Assembly: GCF_011316935.1 (NCBI RefSeq) | Contig: NZ_WLYS01000001.1 | Span: forward strand, 372,001-436,000 | Length of the DNA stretch: 64,000 bases | Source of the DNA: Sphingobacterium chungjuense | GTDB lineage: Bacteria; Bacteroidota; Bacteroidia; Sphingobacteriales; Sphingobacteriaceae | Reading direction: 5' to 3' | Notes under the pieces: model-generated | Told to the model about the DNA's origin: nothing | The model's input: the letters and a program-made list of their open reading frames with translations, nothing else | The model's database searches: none | Part shown: one piece after another, positions 62,914 to 64,000 of the stretch | Numbering within the stretch: position 1 is the first letter of the stretch | Layout: every line of letters begins with the position of its first letter | Program-made: the position numbers and the translations under genes

Positions 62914-64000
62914 TTAATAGCCTGGGTTTTGGTTTAGCTTTAAATTTTGATCCAATACGCCTTGTGGAATTGGTAATAAGTAAGAATTGGTGCTGAAAGA
63001 ATACACTTGTGGACGGCGACCCGTATCGCGGCCATATACGCCATTCATCACTTCTTCTACCTTTTCCCAACGAACGAGATCAAACCAGCGTTCGCCTTCA
63101 AAAGCCAATTCTAGGCGTCTTTCTTTCATCAAAGCTTGTAGCAATTGATCGCGATTGTTGCGCACCGCAGCAGGTAACACGGGTAAATCAACACGTTGTC
63201 TTACTTGGTCGAGGATCGCTGCCGCTTCGGTCAGGTTCGTGGACGGCCCGAGTAACAATGCTTCTGCTTTCAGCAACAAGATATCCGCATAGCGGTATTT
63301 GATAATGCTATTAAAAGCCGAACGGGTTTTGAACATGAATGGGTAATTGTTGGATGGGTAATAGTTGCTCCAACCGGCTGCATAATATACCACCGACTCG
63401 CGGAAGCGTACTTCATCATTTTCCGCTTGGAAAACGCGAATCAAATCGCGTGATGGCGTGATCCATTTGGCCCAAGAGAATTGATTATTGTAGTTGGACA
63501 AATCACGACCCAGCATCCAAGTTACCCAATTGCCACTACCGGCAAAGAATTGTGCTTCTAAGATCGACTCGCGTGTGTTGCGCATTTTGGCATCGGTATT
63601 ATTGGCATTCATGCCAAATAGGTTGCTAAAATCTTCTTCCAAACCGAAGCCATCTGCGGCAAGCTGATCCGCATATTGCACTACCTTGGCATAATCGCGC
63701 AAGGGTTTTTCGGCGTACACTTTTGCTAACAGTGCTCTGGCAACCGATTTGGTGAAGAGCGTTTTGTTGGAGGGGTTATTTGCGGGAGCATACTCTACGG
63801 CTTCCAGCAAATCCTTTTCAATTTGTTGATAGACTTCTTCGGTGGTATTTTGATCAGGGAAGTAGTCATTGTATACATCCGTAATATTTTCGGAGGTAAT
63901 GTCGCGACCTTCGATCGTGACGACTGGCACGTTGCCCCAAATACGCACCATATCGAAGTACACCATGGCACGGAAGATCTGTGCTTCGGCTTTGTATTGC
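62914..64000 (-). CDS. SusD/RagB-family outer-membrane glycan-binding lipoprotein (N-terminus missing)
   Basis: The frame is open to the end of the window, so the lipoprotein signal and the first TPR helices are missing. The visible 361 residues include QYKAEAQIFRAMVYFDMVRIWGNVPVV, the TPR-like ARALLAKVYAEKPLRDYAKVVQYADQLA, FNSIIKYRYADILLLKAEALL, and the C-terminal LMKERRLELAFEGERWFDLVRWEKVEEVM, all SusD hallmarks. SusD proteins form the lid of a SusC transporter, whose gene should lie upstream outside the window. It is the first visible gene of a glycan locus. Confidence 0.93.
   Translation of the reverse strand, partial: QYKAEAQIFRAMVYFDMVRIWGNVPVVTIEGRDITSENITDVYNDYFPDQNTTEEVYQQIEKDLLEAVEYAPANNPSNKTLFTKSVARALLAKVYAEKPLRDYAKVVQYADQLAADGFGLEEDFSNLFGMNANNTDAKMRNTRESILEAQFFAGSGNWVTWMLGRDLSNYNNQFSWAKWITPSRDLIRVFQAENDEVRFRESVVYYAAGWSNYYPSNNYPFMFKTRSAFNSIIKYRYADILLLKAEALLLGPSTNLTEAAAILDQVRQRVDLPVLPAAVRNNRDQLLQALMKERRLELAFEGERWFDLVRWEKVEEVMNGVYGRDTGRRPQVYSFSTNSYLLPIPQGVLDQNLKLNQNPGY

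Noticed and set aside
1..64000. Search for CRISPR arrays, tRNA genes, rRNA, insertion sequences and phage genes
   Set aside because: I saw no regular repeat-spacer pattern, no cloverleaf-like sequence, no transposase or integrase and no phage structural genes.

Overview
The window is chromosomal DNA from a member of the Bacteroidota, most likely family Sphingobacteriaceae (Sphingobacterium or Pedobacter type). The evidence is a SusD/GH30/lipoprotein glycan-utilisation locus, an IPExxxVDY-family protein, an ArgF'-type N-acyl-ornithine carbamoyltransferase, many lipoproteins, and promoters of the Bacteroidota pattern TTTG-N19/20-TAnnTTTG. Classic Shine-Dalgarno sites are rare (argE is an exception). 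Base composition and codon use look even throughout. I see no phage, insertion sequence, CRISPR array, tRNA or rRNA. This is mostly stable core genome.

Layout. 1-1.6 kb: the end of sdhA, then sdhB (respiratory complex II). 1.7-6.5 kb: a very large NtrY-like sensor kinase converging on a membrane-anchored coiled-coil protein. 6.5-15.2 kb: envelope and lipid genes, namely GDP-mannose dehydratase, a lipocalin-like lipoprotein, an SDR enzyme, a four-gene DUF2089/PH-like/Yip1-like/hydrolase operon, a PlsC acyltransferase, and a glycosyltransferase overlapping a flippase-like membrane protein. 15.3-17.7 kb: ruvC, an unrecognised protein with kinase-like motifs, and an Lrp/AsnC regulator. 17.7-22.6 kb: an arginine operon (argD, argF', argB, proC, argE) whose carbamoyltransferase carries a residue predicting N-succinylornithine as substrate.

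22.7-37.9 kb: one long ribosomal operon on the minus strand running from rplC to rplQ (S10, spc and alpha blocks, with secY, map, infA, rpmJ and rpoA). It is driven by a textbook promoter at 37927-37957 and closed by a strong terminator. rpsJ and the str genes are not upstream of rplC. Several hairpins lie between genes inside the operon.

38.1-41.6 kb: a DinB/YafY pair, a 399-base non-coding stretch with a candidate small RNA, a CoA-binding protein and a beta-lactamase-fold lipoprotein. 41.7-50.6 kb: central metabolism and housekeeping (PDH E2 and E1-alpha, hisS, rnc, fabF, acpP, an IPExxxVDY protein, pyruvate kinase). 50.8-53.4 kb: a histidine kinase/OmpR-type regulator pair, preceded by tandem TGTTAAA repeats that also occur in front of the candidate small RNA. 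53.4-56 kb: a SAM-I-type riboswitch and metE. 56.1-60 kb: a tiny lipoprotein, a P-type cation ATPase and a peptidoglycan glycosyltransferase. 60-64 kb: a partial polysaccharide utilisation locus in the order SusD, GH30, surface glycan-binding lipoprotein, which resembles the beta-1,6-glucan locus of Bacteroides.

The most useful leads are the kinase-like protein at 15901-16941, the candidate regulated small RNA near 39.7 kb, the carbamoyltransferase specificity residue, and the GH30 locus. No obviously new multigene system stands out.
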